Source: Actinernus sp. WN-2022 (Eukaryota; Cnidaria; Anthozoa; Actiniaria; Actinernidae). Taken from it: a stretch of 64,000 nt of DNA. Below are positions 1-38,227 of the stretch, one piece after another (position 1 is the first letter of the stretch; each line of letters opens with the position of its first letter). The stretch is taken from contig JAOWCC010001634.1 of assembly GCA_030867875.1 (NCBI GenBank), forward strand, positions 131,788,807 to 131,852,806, read 5' to 3'. The translations under genes and the position numbers were made by a program. Below the pieces are notes generated by a model. The model ran no database searches, was not told the DNA's origin, and was given only the letters and a program-made list of their open reading frames with translations.

Positions 1-645
1 CTGACTCGCATTGTTGAGTGTTTTACTGGTGGTGCAGGGCTTTAATTAATAATATAATTAATATCTTACTTATAATATAAATTATTACAATATAATATAA
101 TTAATAATAATCAATAAATAAACTCCTTTTAAAATGTTTGGATGTTTCCTTTGTTCCTATATACATGTACTTATCCAGCAAATAGAAGTCTATCTTAATT
201 AATATATACCATAATACTCTGTATTCTGCAGATATTAGGGACTTAAGCAACCATGACGTCTACGACAACGGCATAAAACAATAGCCTTAATTTCAAGATA
301 CAATAACTGCACATGAAAATGCACACAGTCGTCTACATTTCCACCATTCTCTGCAAAAACCGTGAAAACCCCAAAGTGTACATTTCAAAGAGAACGCGAA
401 CGTAAGAAAGTAAATCAATCTGTTTTTCGTTTGCCGTAAATGGAACTCATCATATTTTTCGAAAATCTGGTTTTGAAAAACAATTCAAGGCGAACAAGGG
501 AAACAGTAGACACCAAATTTCGGGAGAAAACACTTTTCTGCATCCCGTCGTCATTGCCGTTGCCATCCTGGTGGCTTAAGGCAAAGCTGTACTAGAGCTA
601 TAAGCAGTAAAAGTATGTACACTGATCCAGTTGACACATGTCAGT

Positions 646-815
646 CAGCTGTCTGGCAACTAACAGGCATCTTTTGGGTGACTATTAGGCATCTGTTGGG
701 CGGTTAACTGGGGACTGTCGAGTGACTAATAGGCGACTAACGGGGATCTTTTGGGTGACTGTCGGGCATCTGTTGTGCAACTAACAGGGACTGTTGGGTT
801 ACTGGTTTTGTCAGC
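646..815 (+). repeat. Degenerate short tandem repeat
   Basis: Units like CTGTTGGGCAACTAACAGG and CTTTTGGGTGACTGTCGGGC recur about seven times with irregular spacing. Confidence 0.6.
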
Positions 816-1077
816 TGTTTGGGCAAAGTGTCTTTAATTAATTGCATCCTTTTAGGTTAATATAAGCAATTAAAATGTGTGTTTATCTTGCTTTACATGT
901 TCCCCTGCACATGCGCGTAATAGGTGATAAAATGGATGGTAAGTGCCCTTCACAAATCTTATATCTTTATAATTAATAAAAGTCAGCAAGTTAACCAAGT
1001 ACATGTAAGTGGGTTGGGGGCAGGCCCCTATCCACAATTTTGTATCAGCAATTTTTGAATATCTAAGAAAATCCTTC

Positions 1078-1640
1078 ACTTCTCCATGTAAAGTCATACT
1101 AATGCTGTAATCCTTGTAGCTTAATTAGGTCCAACACATGCATGAATGATACCCAATGAGAACACAGATGTGACCACACACGGGAAAACGTACACTAACG
1201 ATTATCCATTAAACGGGCAAATTTAAATGGTTAGCAAACGCTTTTGCAGATTGTTTAAACGCTTTGCCAGATCATTCAAACGGGCAAGCAAAAATTTCTA
1301 ACGAACGATCTGCCGATCTGGTTGAAGAGCAAACGCTTTGCCAGATCGTTTAAACGGGCAAGCAAAAATTCTAACGATCTGCCAAACCGTTTAAACGGTT
1401 TTCAAAATTGTTTAAACGGATAGCAAACGCTTTAGATCGTTTAACGGATAATCGTTAGTGTAGGTTTTCCCATGTGTGGTCACAGATGAACATCACTAGT
1501 GATTTGGATATCCAAATCACTAGTGATGTTCATCTCGTGTTTCATTGGGTATCCAGGTTCATGCATGTGACCAAATGCAGCCCTCTGATTGACTAAAAAG
1601 CTCATGAATTATTAACGAGTTTGAGAAGGCACTTTACAAT
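1078..1640. repeat. Dispersed repeat with 52-bp perfect palindrome, copy 1 (interrupted)
   Basis: Shares CCATGTAAAGTCATAC, TGTAATCCTTGTAGCTTAAT and CACATGCATG with copy 2. The palindrome at 1484-1535 has 26-bp arms with no mismatch and no loop, and outer arms carry CCCAATGA/TCATTGGG. Confidence 0.8.
1169..1484. mobile_element. 316-bp TIR element nested in a palindromic repeat
   Basis: Ends TGTGACCACACACGGGAAAA and inverse, then ACTAACGATTATCC on both arms. The middle is a tandem array of CAGATCGTTTAAACGG-type units. The second copy of the host repeat (3751-3854) has no insertion, which gives an empty site. Confidence 0.8.
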
Positions 1641-3309
1641 ACTAAGGTGTTAAGTAATGGCTCATGTAAGAACTACTCCAAGAACAATAGACCTGGCACA
1701 GTCAGCATATCCGCACATACGATTTTGCTAGAATATGCCTTAAGTGCTGTGTGAGATGTCCACAGTCAAAGATACTTGTAAGCGAAAATCATAGGAAACT
1801 GTATGCTTTTTACCATTTTTACTGTGAAAACGCAAAGAAAACACCATCTACATGTACGTACTGCCAATGGGAAAGAGAGAAAACAAAAGATTTTGAATCA
1901 CAAATTTGATAACATTCTCTCCAAAATCAAACCATAGTTAGCTTGATCAAAAAGAAATTTAAACTTCAAACATTTTCTAATGAAGGTGCATTACTTCGAT
2001 GGTCTACTATTGAATTTATGAATATCAACCAATGAAATAGCGAGAAAGAAGAATAGAAAATTAAGACATGTTTCCATTCCTTGCCGTTCAGCTGTAATTC
2101 CCTTCTTATCCGGAGCATACATGTACATGTATCAATAATTAAAATAGGTCAATTGAAAATATGTCAATTAAAATTAGGTTAAAAATAAGACAATAATTAT
2201 ATATAATAAATTATATTGATAAAATATGATGTCAAATGTAACGAAATTGCTAATTTTAAATGGTTTCTTAAAACGGTAGGTCTTAAGCTCTAGTTTTAAA
2301 TAAAGTACCGGTGATCAATGCACAAGTTGTAGTTTGTTCCATAGTTTAGGTCCAGCAATTGAAAACACTATCTCAGAGTCCGTACATTTTCATCTTAGCA
2401 ACTGGTTCATTGAGTAACTTATAACTTATAAATAAATGAAGATCTAAGAGAATATGGTAATGTTCTATTAATAACTTAATAGCTCACTGATGTAATTTGC
2501 CACAAGGCCATGTAAGGCCATATAAATTAATAATAGCTAGTTTGAAGTGAATAACTTTTTTACATTAAGATGATAAGGAATCCAGGATTCATCAGGATTG
2601 CGTAAATTAGTCAGTGGATTGGTTTCATCAGCTGAGGGACCAACCTTGTTACGAACCACTTTCTTCACTGCAACTTGTTTTCATATACTCTCCTAATTGT
2701 GGTCTCGGTACATTTTCACATAATAAATTGGCACATTATGTGAAGTAACCATGCAGAGAAATAACTCAAAACCTCCCCTTTTCATACTCAATAGAGATCC
2801 TAATACTTTGTCTGGGAAATATCCAGAGTAGACAACAAATTTTGTCGGTTATCAGCTCTTATTGTAAACCCTGTTGTATTGGCAAAATGTAACCCAGGGA
2901 GACAATGGGAACGTCCATTTTTTCAACATATACAGGGTTGTTACCAGAGCATCAAATGAGGCGAGGCAGGGGGAGGGGCAATGGCCCTCCTTCCCCAAGC
3001 AACTTCCCCCACTCCCTTCACTTTCATATCAAGTCCCGATTAAATATATCCACTGAATGTCCCTCACTGGGTTACAATATAAACGTGCTCACCCTCACAG
3101 TCTCAAATATTTTTCTCATTTGTTTTCTGACTTTGCCCGACTATGTTCCTCATTTTTTTCTGATTTTGCATGACCTTACCCCCAAATCCTGGCGACAATC
3201 CTGATTTAAATAATTGATGAGCAGTTTATCATCTGGTCAGAAATTCTTCTTTTGCCTATGAGGTTTTCATAGAGCAGGGAGTTAGATGTAATATATAAAA
3301 GGAGAGCTA

Positions 3310-3425
3310 GTGTTTTACCAGGGTATCAAAACACCTACAAAGTAATGTAGAAAGATGAAAGCACGAGGCCGCTTCGGCCGAGTGCTTTTATTATTTCGAG
3401 GTGTTTGGATTCCCTGGTGAAACAC
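3310..3425. mobile_element. 116-bp MITE, GTGTTTYACCAGGG arms
   Basis: GTGTTTTACCAGGGTATCAA pairs with the inverse at the right end. Inner GGCCGCTTCGGCC and GCACGAGG/CGAGTGC form further hairpins. Confidence 0.7.
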
Positions 3426-3574
3426 GAAGCTTGATTTTTTTATATGACTTCTCAATCGAAAACAATACCTGCATTCATAAATCATTAGAAAGTATTGTTT
3501 GCCTGGAATTTTATTGTATGCAATTATAGACTACAAGGGTTGTGATTGTTATTTTGTCACTGTCATTTCAACAA

Positions 3575-3660
3575 ATGGCCTGATAGTGTAGTGGATAAGA
3601 CAGCGGACTAGTAGTCAAGAGCAGCTATGAGGATGATGGTTTGAGTCACACTCTGAACAC
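3575..3660 (+). mobile_element. tRNA-derived SINE head
   Basis: GATAGTGTAGTGGATAAGAC resembles a Pol III box A, and GGTTTGAGTC at 3638-3647 a box B, about 50 bp apart. The acceptor stems do not pair, so this is a SINE or tRNA pseudogene, not a tRNA gene. Confidence 0.6.
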
Positions 3661-3689
3661 CGACTTTTATTTCCGTCTTCTCCTTCACT

Positions 3690-3905
3690 TTTCCATGTAA
3701 AGTCATACTTACATGTATGCTGTAATCCTTGTAGCTTAATTAAGGTTCAACACATGCATGAGAACACAGATGAACATCACTAGTGATTTGGATATCCAAA
3801 TCACTAGTGATGTTCATCTAGTGTTTCATTGGGTATCCAGATTCATGCATGTGACCAAATGCAGCCCTCTGATTGACTAAAAAGGTCATGAATTATTCAT
3901 GAGTT
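3690..3905. repeat. Dispersed repeat with 52-bp perfect palindrome, copy 2
   Basis: Uninterrupted copy with the identical palindrome at 3768-3819. A 13-bp piece of the left outer arm is missing. It follows directly on a tRNA-like SINE head at 3575. Confidence 0.8.
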
Positions 3906-6035
3906 CGAGAAACACATTTAAAACCTCAATGATAATATGTCTGGACTTTCTTTCAAAGAGCATTCACATGCTTCAATTTATTTAACTAAATTTCATTGAA
4001 ATATGAAATGTCAACTATGCAATATAATTTATTCTCAATAATTGTTTGAAATTAAAATCATTTGAAATATTATTATGTTATTACATGTATACTATTTATA
4101 CTAGTTTAACTGTAACAATGCCTTTGAGACATTTCTATACATTACAGTATTGTATTGAGCTTTTAACATCTTAATACATGTATCAGCACTTCTTGTAGTT
4201 GATAAGTGATGCATGTGTTTGATGGCATCACCTGACACAACATTTTCTTTTCAAACTCTTTAACCAAATGCTGAACTAAAAGGATGAATTCTGCCTTCTT
4301 GGAATTCAAAAACGTCCTGAAATTTAAAATATAGACCCAGATTCCCTGATAGCTACAATCAGTTCGGCAATTACATGTAGTTTGCCGTCTGAATCAACAG
4401 CCGATTTTGTATCAAACTCAAATGGGTTAAGTTCAGCACCTGAGCGAAGCAGAATCAGAAATGGGCTTTAATACACTGCACCGATTAGGAAATGTGTGAC
4501 TTTCTAGTCACTACATTCAACAGTTTGTTGCGAATACAAAAGCGGTGTACACCAAGTCAATGGGTGAGGGTTGGTTAGTTTGTGACATCATACTGCAAAT
4601 TGCCTATTGGAGTATTAGAAGACAGAAACAAAATTGTTCAATGATGTGACATACATGTACATGTACATGTAATGCCCAAACATTGTAGCATATGGAGGTC
4701 TCATAGGGCCTACAATTTATCATCCTATTTATCAAACTATTTGAACCAGTTCGAGAACAACATTGTTTCATAAAGGCCCTGAGTGTTGGTCTGGCCTGGG
4801 TTTAATTGACGAAACTGGTTTTCAACGAAGACATTAACATCATTTGCCATTCAGTATCCTTTGTGATAAAAGAAACTGGTTACTTGAAATTTATTACCGG
4901 TACTAAGTTTCTTAAAGTGATATAAGCCCTGGCCAGTTTAATGCTTCTTTTCGAAGGTTATAGACCTTAAAAGGTAGGGGGAAAATATGGGAATGTTTTA
5001 TTTTTTTTGGCAACTAAACTTCCAAAATAATATTAGATTAATTTCCACATACATTCTGGGTCTGGGACGAGAATGAAACATAACGTGATCAACAGAACTC
5101 TTCTCTTCGTGGGTATAAAGCATTGGCATAATTTCAAAATAATTGAATAGATAACTGAGAAAGATAACAATATTGCAAAAACGTTTTGGAGAGCTTTATC
5201 CGGCAAGGCCTTTCATGCAATGGCGCATCGAGCGTGTTCTGGTGATGACGTCAAACTAGACCCAGTGCCAATTTTGTAAAGCGCGCTCGCTCGCTTGATT
5301 TTGCAACCCGAGACACATTTTTGGGCAACTTTAAATGGCCATGCAATACACAAATAAACCAAATAAACTTTTTATTCCAGAATACTTTGGCTATGGCTTA
5401 TAAATTATAATTATGCACTTTAACGGTACATTCTATTGACCGACTATACTGGAATACGAATACGTCAGAATGATCATCACAAATCGCTGATATCAGGATT
5501 TTTAGCCACTGGAATACACCGAATGTATCCTCAATATAATATATCAGCAAGGCGCATTTGTAGCTTACAGTGCAAAAGGTGCCTTAACCAGTGATTTCCA
5601 GAGATGATTCCAACTCTATTCTTATCCTGGATTTATTGTCAATCGAACATACCCTTAGATAAACACCTCAACAAAACCCATTTAAAGCCTGACTTGGAGA
5701 GCTTACCGTTTCCACAGAAAAACCGGTTGGGATGGAAAACGGCCTGCCACTATTTTCTTTTAAGTCATTAAAATCTGCTGCCAGGATGGGCATGGAAGAG
5801 TAAAACCAAAGAAAATAAAGCTCTGCTTGCAGGGTAATGGAAGAGTAGATTGGTGCAAATGGTACACGACTTTCGGTCATTTCGTTTGGAATGGAAAAAG
5901 AGGAATATCTCAGATGATATTCCTGGTTTTCGGTGCAAACGGTTTGCGCTCTTGTATTAAGTACCATCCAGAGTGGTTGTGACACAGAGTGCATGTTGCG
6001 CCAAACAGTGATTGTTTTGTTTGTGAATACTTCAG
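3906..6035. other. GFPT intron, no gene recognised
   Basis: AT-rich, with TACATG microsatellites (near 4651). I looked for GFAT glutaminase-domain exons here and saw none. The minus-strand frame 5668-6189 overlaps exon a and matches nothing I know. Confidence 0.5.
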
Positions 6036-32035
<26,000 letters not shown>

Positions 32036-34220
32036 ATCCATTAGTTTATTAACATACACCAATACATACATGCAACTCATACACAATATTACAACTGCAC
32101 AGTAAAAACAGGGCAATCGTTCCTCCATTGACCAAGAAATGAAGTTCAATATTCGTAATTTGATTTCATTCTTTGTTTCAAATTTCCATTGTTAAAACAA
32201 AACTTGCAAAATGCAAATTGAGCCCCAATTGAATTTTGATTGTATATATTATTAATAAAAAAAATTAACAAAATTATGTGCAAAAACCTTGTACATCTTA
32301 TTCCATAGCATATTATAATAATTATTTTAGTCTCCTTTGCAGCCGTCCTTAGTGTTGTCATGCAAATGCTAGACCCAAGAATGGCTGCGAAGGGAACTCA
32401 TTTGAATTTAGGCTCATTTTGAATTTTGCAAGTTTCAATTCAACAATGGAAATAAAATCTCGAATAATGAACTTAATTTCTGGCTCTGGGTATAGGAACG
32501 CTTGACCCGTTTTGACTGTAATCTTTTATTCATAACTGGGCAGTCTGGTGGTCTTATTGTTCCCTTGATCAATTAAAAGTGCAAGGTTCGTGCAAGGTTT
32601 GTAATTCAGAAACCTTGAAAATAAAGATTAGTGTTATAATGCAGTCTGATTAGGTATGCATTGTGAAAAGTCTTTAGACTCTGTTGACTGTTACACTTTG
32701 CACAACTCCAGTGAATTTCATATGAGAAATTACGAGATTGGAAGTGTAAGAACAATTATTGGAATAAAAAATGGTATAGTTTTATAGTATTCCCAGAAGG
32801 TACAAAAATGTATGTAACAATAGCTACACCCTTGCAAAGTATAATGGTTGACAGAGACTTTAAAATTTAGTGGACTAGTTATCTCAATGCCCTCTGTCTC
32901 TAAGGCAGTTTCTCTTTTTGACACTATTACAGCATCTTTGTTTAATATTACTATCTCTAGCATGCTAGATATCAAACATTTTTGCTTGTTTTTAAGTGTT
33001 TGGCATAATCTATAGCCTGAATTTCAGCCGTCTCCAGGAATGAACCAGATAAGAGGAGACGGCTGAAATTCAGGCTACATAATCTACTGTACATGTAGTC
33101 TACCCATAAAATTCCATTGTACCTTAACATTTAAAACACCATACTTTTTTTTCATAGACTAAGAGTTCCCACAACAACAATTAATACATTTTATTCAAAT
33201 GACTCTATGAATACATTTCTTGAGGTGTAAACCTGCCCTAGAATGAGAATTTTCGAATTTTAAAGTAAGGAATCTACACATCTTGCATACCATTTTGATG
33301 GTTCAGGAAACAAAACAGGCTCTGGGAATGTGATGTTAGCTCAAACAAGAATTTTAAAATTGAAGATGGTGTTAAAAATAACATTTTAAAAGTTTTGAAA
33401 ATAAAAAAACTTTTAAAAATGCAAGTGTGGTAGGAAATATTTTAGCATTGCTATTTATTAGTATTTTAAAATAGTAGACTATAATGATTAGAAAAGGGGA
33501 TTGGAACTGGTTTGGGGTTTACGTTTACATGTTACAGCATGCTTTTGGGACTGAAATTGTCAACAAATTGTAAACCAATATTGTTGTATTCCAATATTGT
33601 TTCATAAAACAATGTATTAATCAATACTTTTTAGGTCTACATGTTTAATGGTGTTTTTCTTACTGAAAAGATTAGAAGATAAAAGGCTGTTTCAGTCTAA
33701 AAACCAAGTGGTTACAGCATTTTTGATTCTAGGCTTGATTTCCATGAACCACGTCAGGCACAAATATCCCTGTGATTTCTCATTGAAACAAGACTGGACT
33801 TGTTATTGTTCGTTTTGACCAATCAGTGACCTGTCAGCAGGAATCGAGCAGAACAGCGTAAAGAACATGTTTTGACAATGACAGTTACTGTGAAGGTAGA
33901 GCTGCTTGATGATGTTATTGGTCCAGTGTTAGAGCTGTTTGGGCAGAAAAATCTCAAGGATTTGCAATAGAAGCAGTACTAGTATGCATAAATTAGAGGT
34001 AGCCTGACGTCACTGCCTTGGTTGGCTGCATTCACATCCACCCAGGGAACAACACACCAAGTAGTGGTTGGAAATTAAGCCTGTTTTGATTCATGCAACC
34101 AAGAAGACTAAAGAATTCATTGTGAAAATTGAATTTTAGTACTACCCCCTTACCACATAGACGAATAATGACACTCATTAGCAAATCTCACATGTTACGA
34201 AATGCTTAGATTGGGGATGG
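32036..34220. other. GFPT 3' UTR and intergenic sequence
   Basis: No coding content. A segment at about 32790-32860 (TATTCCCAGAAGGTAC...CAATAGCTACACCCTTGCAA) recurs in diverged form at 37243-37300. Confidence 0.5.
33013..33077. mobile_element. 65-bp hairpin element, TAGCCTG ends, 9-bp target duplication
   Basis: TAGCCTGAATTTCAGCCGTC is the left arm, with its exact inverse on the right and a loop of about 20 bp. CATAATCTA flanks both sides (33004-33012, 33078-33086). Confidence 0.85.
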
Positions 34221-34530
34221 GATATACCAGGAGTCCATAACTAGGAGCGTCCATCCCGCATACTAGGCCTATATCACAGCGTTTTCACAAGTTAGGTTAC
34301 TTTTAGAATGGTTCCCGCTATTGTTGAGTTGCAATTATTCCTAATGGGAATAAAATCATAAAAAGCGTATCAGCCATGTTGTTTAGTATAACAAAAGTAG
34401 CCAATGAGGCATGTTTTGTTCTGCCACGGTGCAACCTAACAATTGGCGGGGGAAATAATCTAAAAATAGCCCAACTTGTAAAACGCTGTGACACCTGTAT
34501 AGGAGATATCAGGGAGGCTCCTGGATATAC
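34221..34530. mobile_element. 310-bp TIR element (GATATACCAGGAG ends)
   Basis: Left GATATACCAGGAG and CACAGCGTTTTCACAAGTTA. Right inverse with ACTTGTAAAACGCTGTGACA and CTCCTGGATATAC. The right half (34402-34506) is repeated at 40772-40880. Confidence 0.75.
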
Positions 34531-34563
34531 ATGTAGGTGTGGGGGATGGTAATCACTGATAAG

Positions 34564-34850
34564 TAGAGCGGATTTCGATTGAGTGTCGAAACAATCCGTG
34601 ATTGCTTTGGTTTTGTGTTTGCTCTGTTTTCCTATTGGCTGTGGAAATCAGCCAATCGAGTGCTAAACTAAAACCAAACATGTTTTGGTCCATCACGCCA
34701 TCAATCATCACGCCATCCACGATTGCGTTTGTTTCCTTGTGATTGGTCAAGTAAATCCAATCGTGAATTACTTCAGTTCTGGCTCATTGTGTTTTTACTC
34801 GATACCGTGATTGGTTCTGTGGTTACTCAATCGAAAACCGCTCTATTTGG
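34564..34850. mobile_element. MITE, AGAGCGGTTTTCGATTGAGT family
   Basis: Starts AGAGCGGATTTCGATTGAGT and ends ACTCAATCGAAAACCGCTCT, inverse termini of 20 bp with one mismatch. About 287 bp with no coding content. Confidence 0.8.
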
Positions 34851-37800
34851 TATGGGTGTGTGAATATTCAATAGAATCTAAATAATTAACCAAAGCTAGA
34901 TTAATAGGTATCATTAGCTCAGACTTGCATCGGGTATTAGTCAGCTAACCAACTAATTCAGCGGTGTATTTCTTATGGGTCGTGTATTTTGGTAAGCCTT
35001 TAGGCAAGCCAAATGCGAATGACTATTTAAAGAATTACAACGCAATGCTGTAATGTGTCACATACTTTTGTGTACATGCCACGTGTGACATTATCTAATC
35101 ACATATGAAACGAGCTGTAATACACAGCCACACTATAGTAGATGTTGCACGAGTGGCACAAACTACAGCACGGTTACTGTATGGCACGCCGTGACATTGA
35201 AATGGTTTCCCTATTGATTTTGTCCTCAAATTACAGGAGTATGGTACAGCATGGTTACGGTAAGGCTACGGACATGCTGTAGTTTGTCCCACTCATACGA
35301 AATCTGCTCTAGCTGGTTAGCCGATGAATAAGTTGTGTATTGTATCAATCTGCAAAGAAATTGCACTATAGCGATACTTACTGTGACGTCACACAAGACA
35401 AGTCACGCCATATTTGTACATTCTGTGGTTGGCAGAAACGAGGCATGAACACAGTCAGTTACTTATAAAATACATACATATTTTATTGCCATTCCCCTCT
35501 GGGCTTTTCAATAACTATTTACAACATACTAAGCATTAGAAGTGGTGGGAAGCTATCCTGTATGTCTTGCTTAATATTAAAATCATGAATGTTGAAAATA
35601 AATATGGGTACTAAGTAATATAAAAATGAGCCAGCATAGAATTCTTTAACTTATTCTTAAAATATCACAGGTCGGTGCTAATATTCATCGCCAAATTACT
35701 CTTCTTGTTCTTCCAAAATACAAGCAAGCCCTTTCATAGAAGCCTAGTATATGCTCTTATAAAATAATTAAGATTTGGAAACAGAATTGAGACTTTAGAT
35801 GTATTTTGTGAGGCCCAAATTGCTAGGTGCCATACAAGTCATACAAATAATTATGCAGGTTTTTTTGCCAACCACATTACATAATATATAAATAACGTCA
35901 GTGTTTACAAACAGTAAGTAACGCTATACAGGAATTACCCAACCTCGTTCCCAGGGGTCTTTATGTGCCTAGTCCAAGATGGTGTTGAAAGTACCCCAGG
36001 TACAGGCTGGTCATGTAACCTAAAAATATGCCCAATATGAGGGTATATTTTGAAGAGCATCTGCCATCTTGGATTCATCATTGCTGAAGAACGGTTAACT
36101 GTTGAAGTGTGATCCCAATTAATTCCAACCGTACATAGTTGTACTTGTATCCAGCTTAGATATTAAAAAACGATAATTATACTTATGAATTTGCAGTTTT
36201 CAACACTCAATGCGAAAGACGACATCAGTTTATTTTTAAAATCAAAAATGCACTTCCTATTCAAAATTCTCCAATCGGCATGCGCGAAACGTCTAGCCAA
36301 TCAGCGGCGAATCCCACCAGCCTGTACCAGGGGTTCTTTCGACGCCATCTTGATGAGGTGCAAAAGACTCCTAAACGAGGCTGGGCATTACCAGGAAACC
36401 ATTGTATTTTTACTATTCCAATAGTCTCATATTTCTTGCATTCTTGTGCATATATATTGCATGCATTAGTTCTTTGCAATTTTTTTTACAATGAGGTGAT
36501 AATACTTGCAGGTATTGGTAATAAAAGAAGTGTCATTCTTGTTGTGGTCTTAAATATTACTGTACACAACATGTGTAGTACTACACAACTAATAAATTTG
36601 GTTAATATTTGAGCAGCAACACTTATTTTCCATCATGTCTTTGTTCTCTGGTATTAACACAGGATGTTGGGAGGTGAACAAGAAAAATCATGAGTGGTGG
36701 TATAGTAAATCCCTTATTTTGATGTTTTTACAGGTATTATGTGCTAATATTTCACTCATTGGTTGATTTTTTCCTTGCCCCTGCATATTACTGGGAGAAA
36801 TAAATTTGGAAACTTGTACAATAATGTGTAAGAAGTATATATTACAAGAAGTATATTATTACACCTCTAGGATTTTACTTACCCTGGTGCAAATCCTGGA
36901 CAGGATCCTGTAGGATCCTACACAGGGACAGGATCCTGAGCAGGATCCTGAATAGGATCCTATGTAGGAACATAATCCTGAATAGGATCCTATGTAGGAA
37001 TAGGATTCTACATAGGACCATAATATAATGCTATCTCCTTGCTGAATGCCACAAAATACAAGAATCTAACATTTGGCTTTAGAATCTAAACCTACATCTT
37101 GACAATGGCATGTGCATATAACCACTATTTCATGTTGTGTTGCTTTAAAATAGTTTGTGGCTTAAAGACAACCACTAAAGCAAATTTTGGAAATTATGCT
37201 ATTGTATGTAACAACAATTGCAAATATATAATTCATAGTTTTTAGTATTCCCAGGAGGTAATGCAACAATAGCTACGCCCTCGCAAAGTATAACAGTCAA
37301 CATCTGATCTGTTATGCTTGAAGCCCAGCATGATCAAAATAATGAACCCAAAAAAATATTTGTTCAAAAATACTTCTAATTTTAAAACTGTTATTGACAA
37401 TAATATATCATAATATTTTTTATATAGGCTAATTTTTAACAGGCACAGTAAGGAATACTTAAACAAATGAACAGATAATATTGTTTGCCGAGCTCTCTTC
37501 ACCCAGTGACATCAATATTATTTGTGAATAGCCAAGTTAATTAAAATAATAAGATACAGTAGTTTACAGATAAGGTTTTATTGTAGTGTATAGTGGTACA
37601 CAATATTAACAATAATGCTTGGCATTTTTCTACCATTTTAGGTTATTAAGGGAAACTATTTTAATACATGTGTGAACATATTTGGTAGCTAAAATGTGAA
37701 TGGATTTTTTTTTACAAAATTGTGGTTTTAATCAAAAGTAAGCAATATGAGCTAGATGTGTTGTACAATAAAAAGGGATTATTTAGCTATTTTAGCCATA

Positions 37801-38092
37801 CATGCAAGTAAGCATGCATCTAAGTTCACTGGTATATTTAATTTCGAAAGTGGCATGACAAAATGTAATATGCATTAATTTACATGTTTATAGAAATCAG
37901 TTAATGAAACATTCGTCATAAAAATTATATGGTTTGCATGCATTTGGTCTAACTCTATAGATATATAAACTCCAAATATTTCACAATTATATAAACACTG
38001 TCTTACAATCCTGGGAAACAAATATTAGAATAGTCCTTTGAATTGCACCATAAAATCTGATTTGCATGCATTTGGTCTCAAAATCTATTTTT
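34851..38092. other. Intergenic, no gene recognised
   Basis: Contains a pair of diverged TGGCACAAACTACAGCA-type repeats (35150-35300), the AGGATCC cluster and otherwise AT-rich unique sequence. Confidence 0.5.
36887..37022. repeat. Cluster of AGGATCCT-type palindromes
   Basis: About ten AGGATCCTG, AGGATCCTA or variant palindromes within 135 bp, the second half as a 40-bp repeat with ATAGGATCCTATGTAGGAA. Confidence 0.85.
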
Positions 38093-38227
38093 GGCAATCC
38101 CTTTATGTAGGACGACACGAATGTTTACCAAAAATACAATAGAATACAATACAATTCAATACAACAATAGAATGCAACACAATACAATTTGGTAGCAATT
38201 TGTGTCATCCTACATGAAGGGATGGCC
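38093..38227. mobile_element. 135-bp MITE with 8-bp target duplication
   Basis: Left GGCAATCCCTTTATGTAGGA, right inverse with GGCCATCC. Flanks are CTATTTTT and CTATCTTT. The middle is an A-rich ACAATAGAATACAATAC tract. A sister copy is at 42233. Confidence 0.85.
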
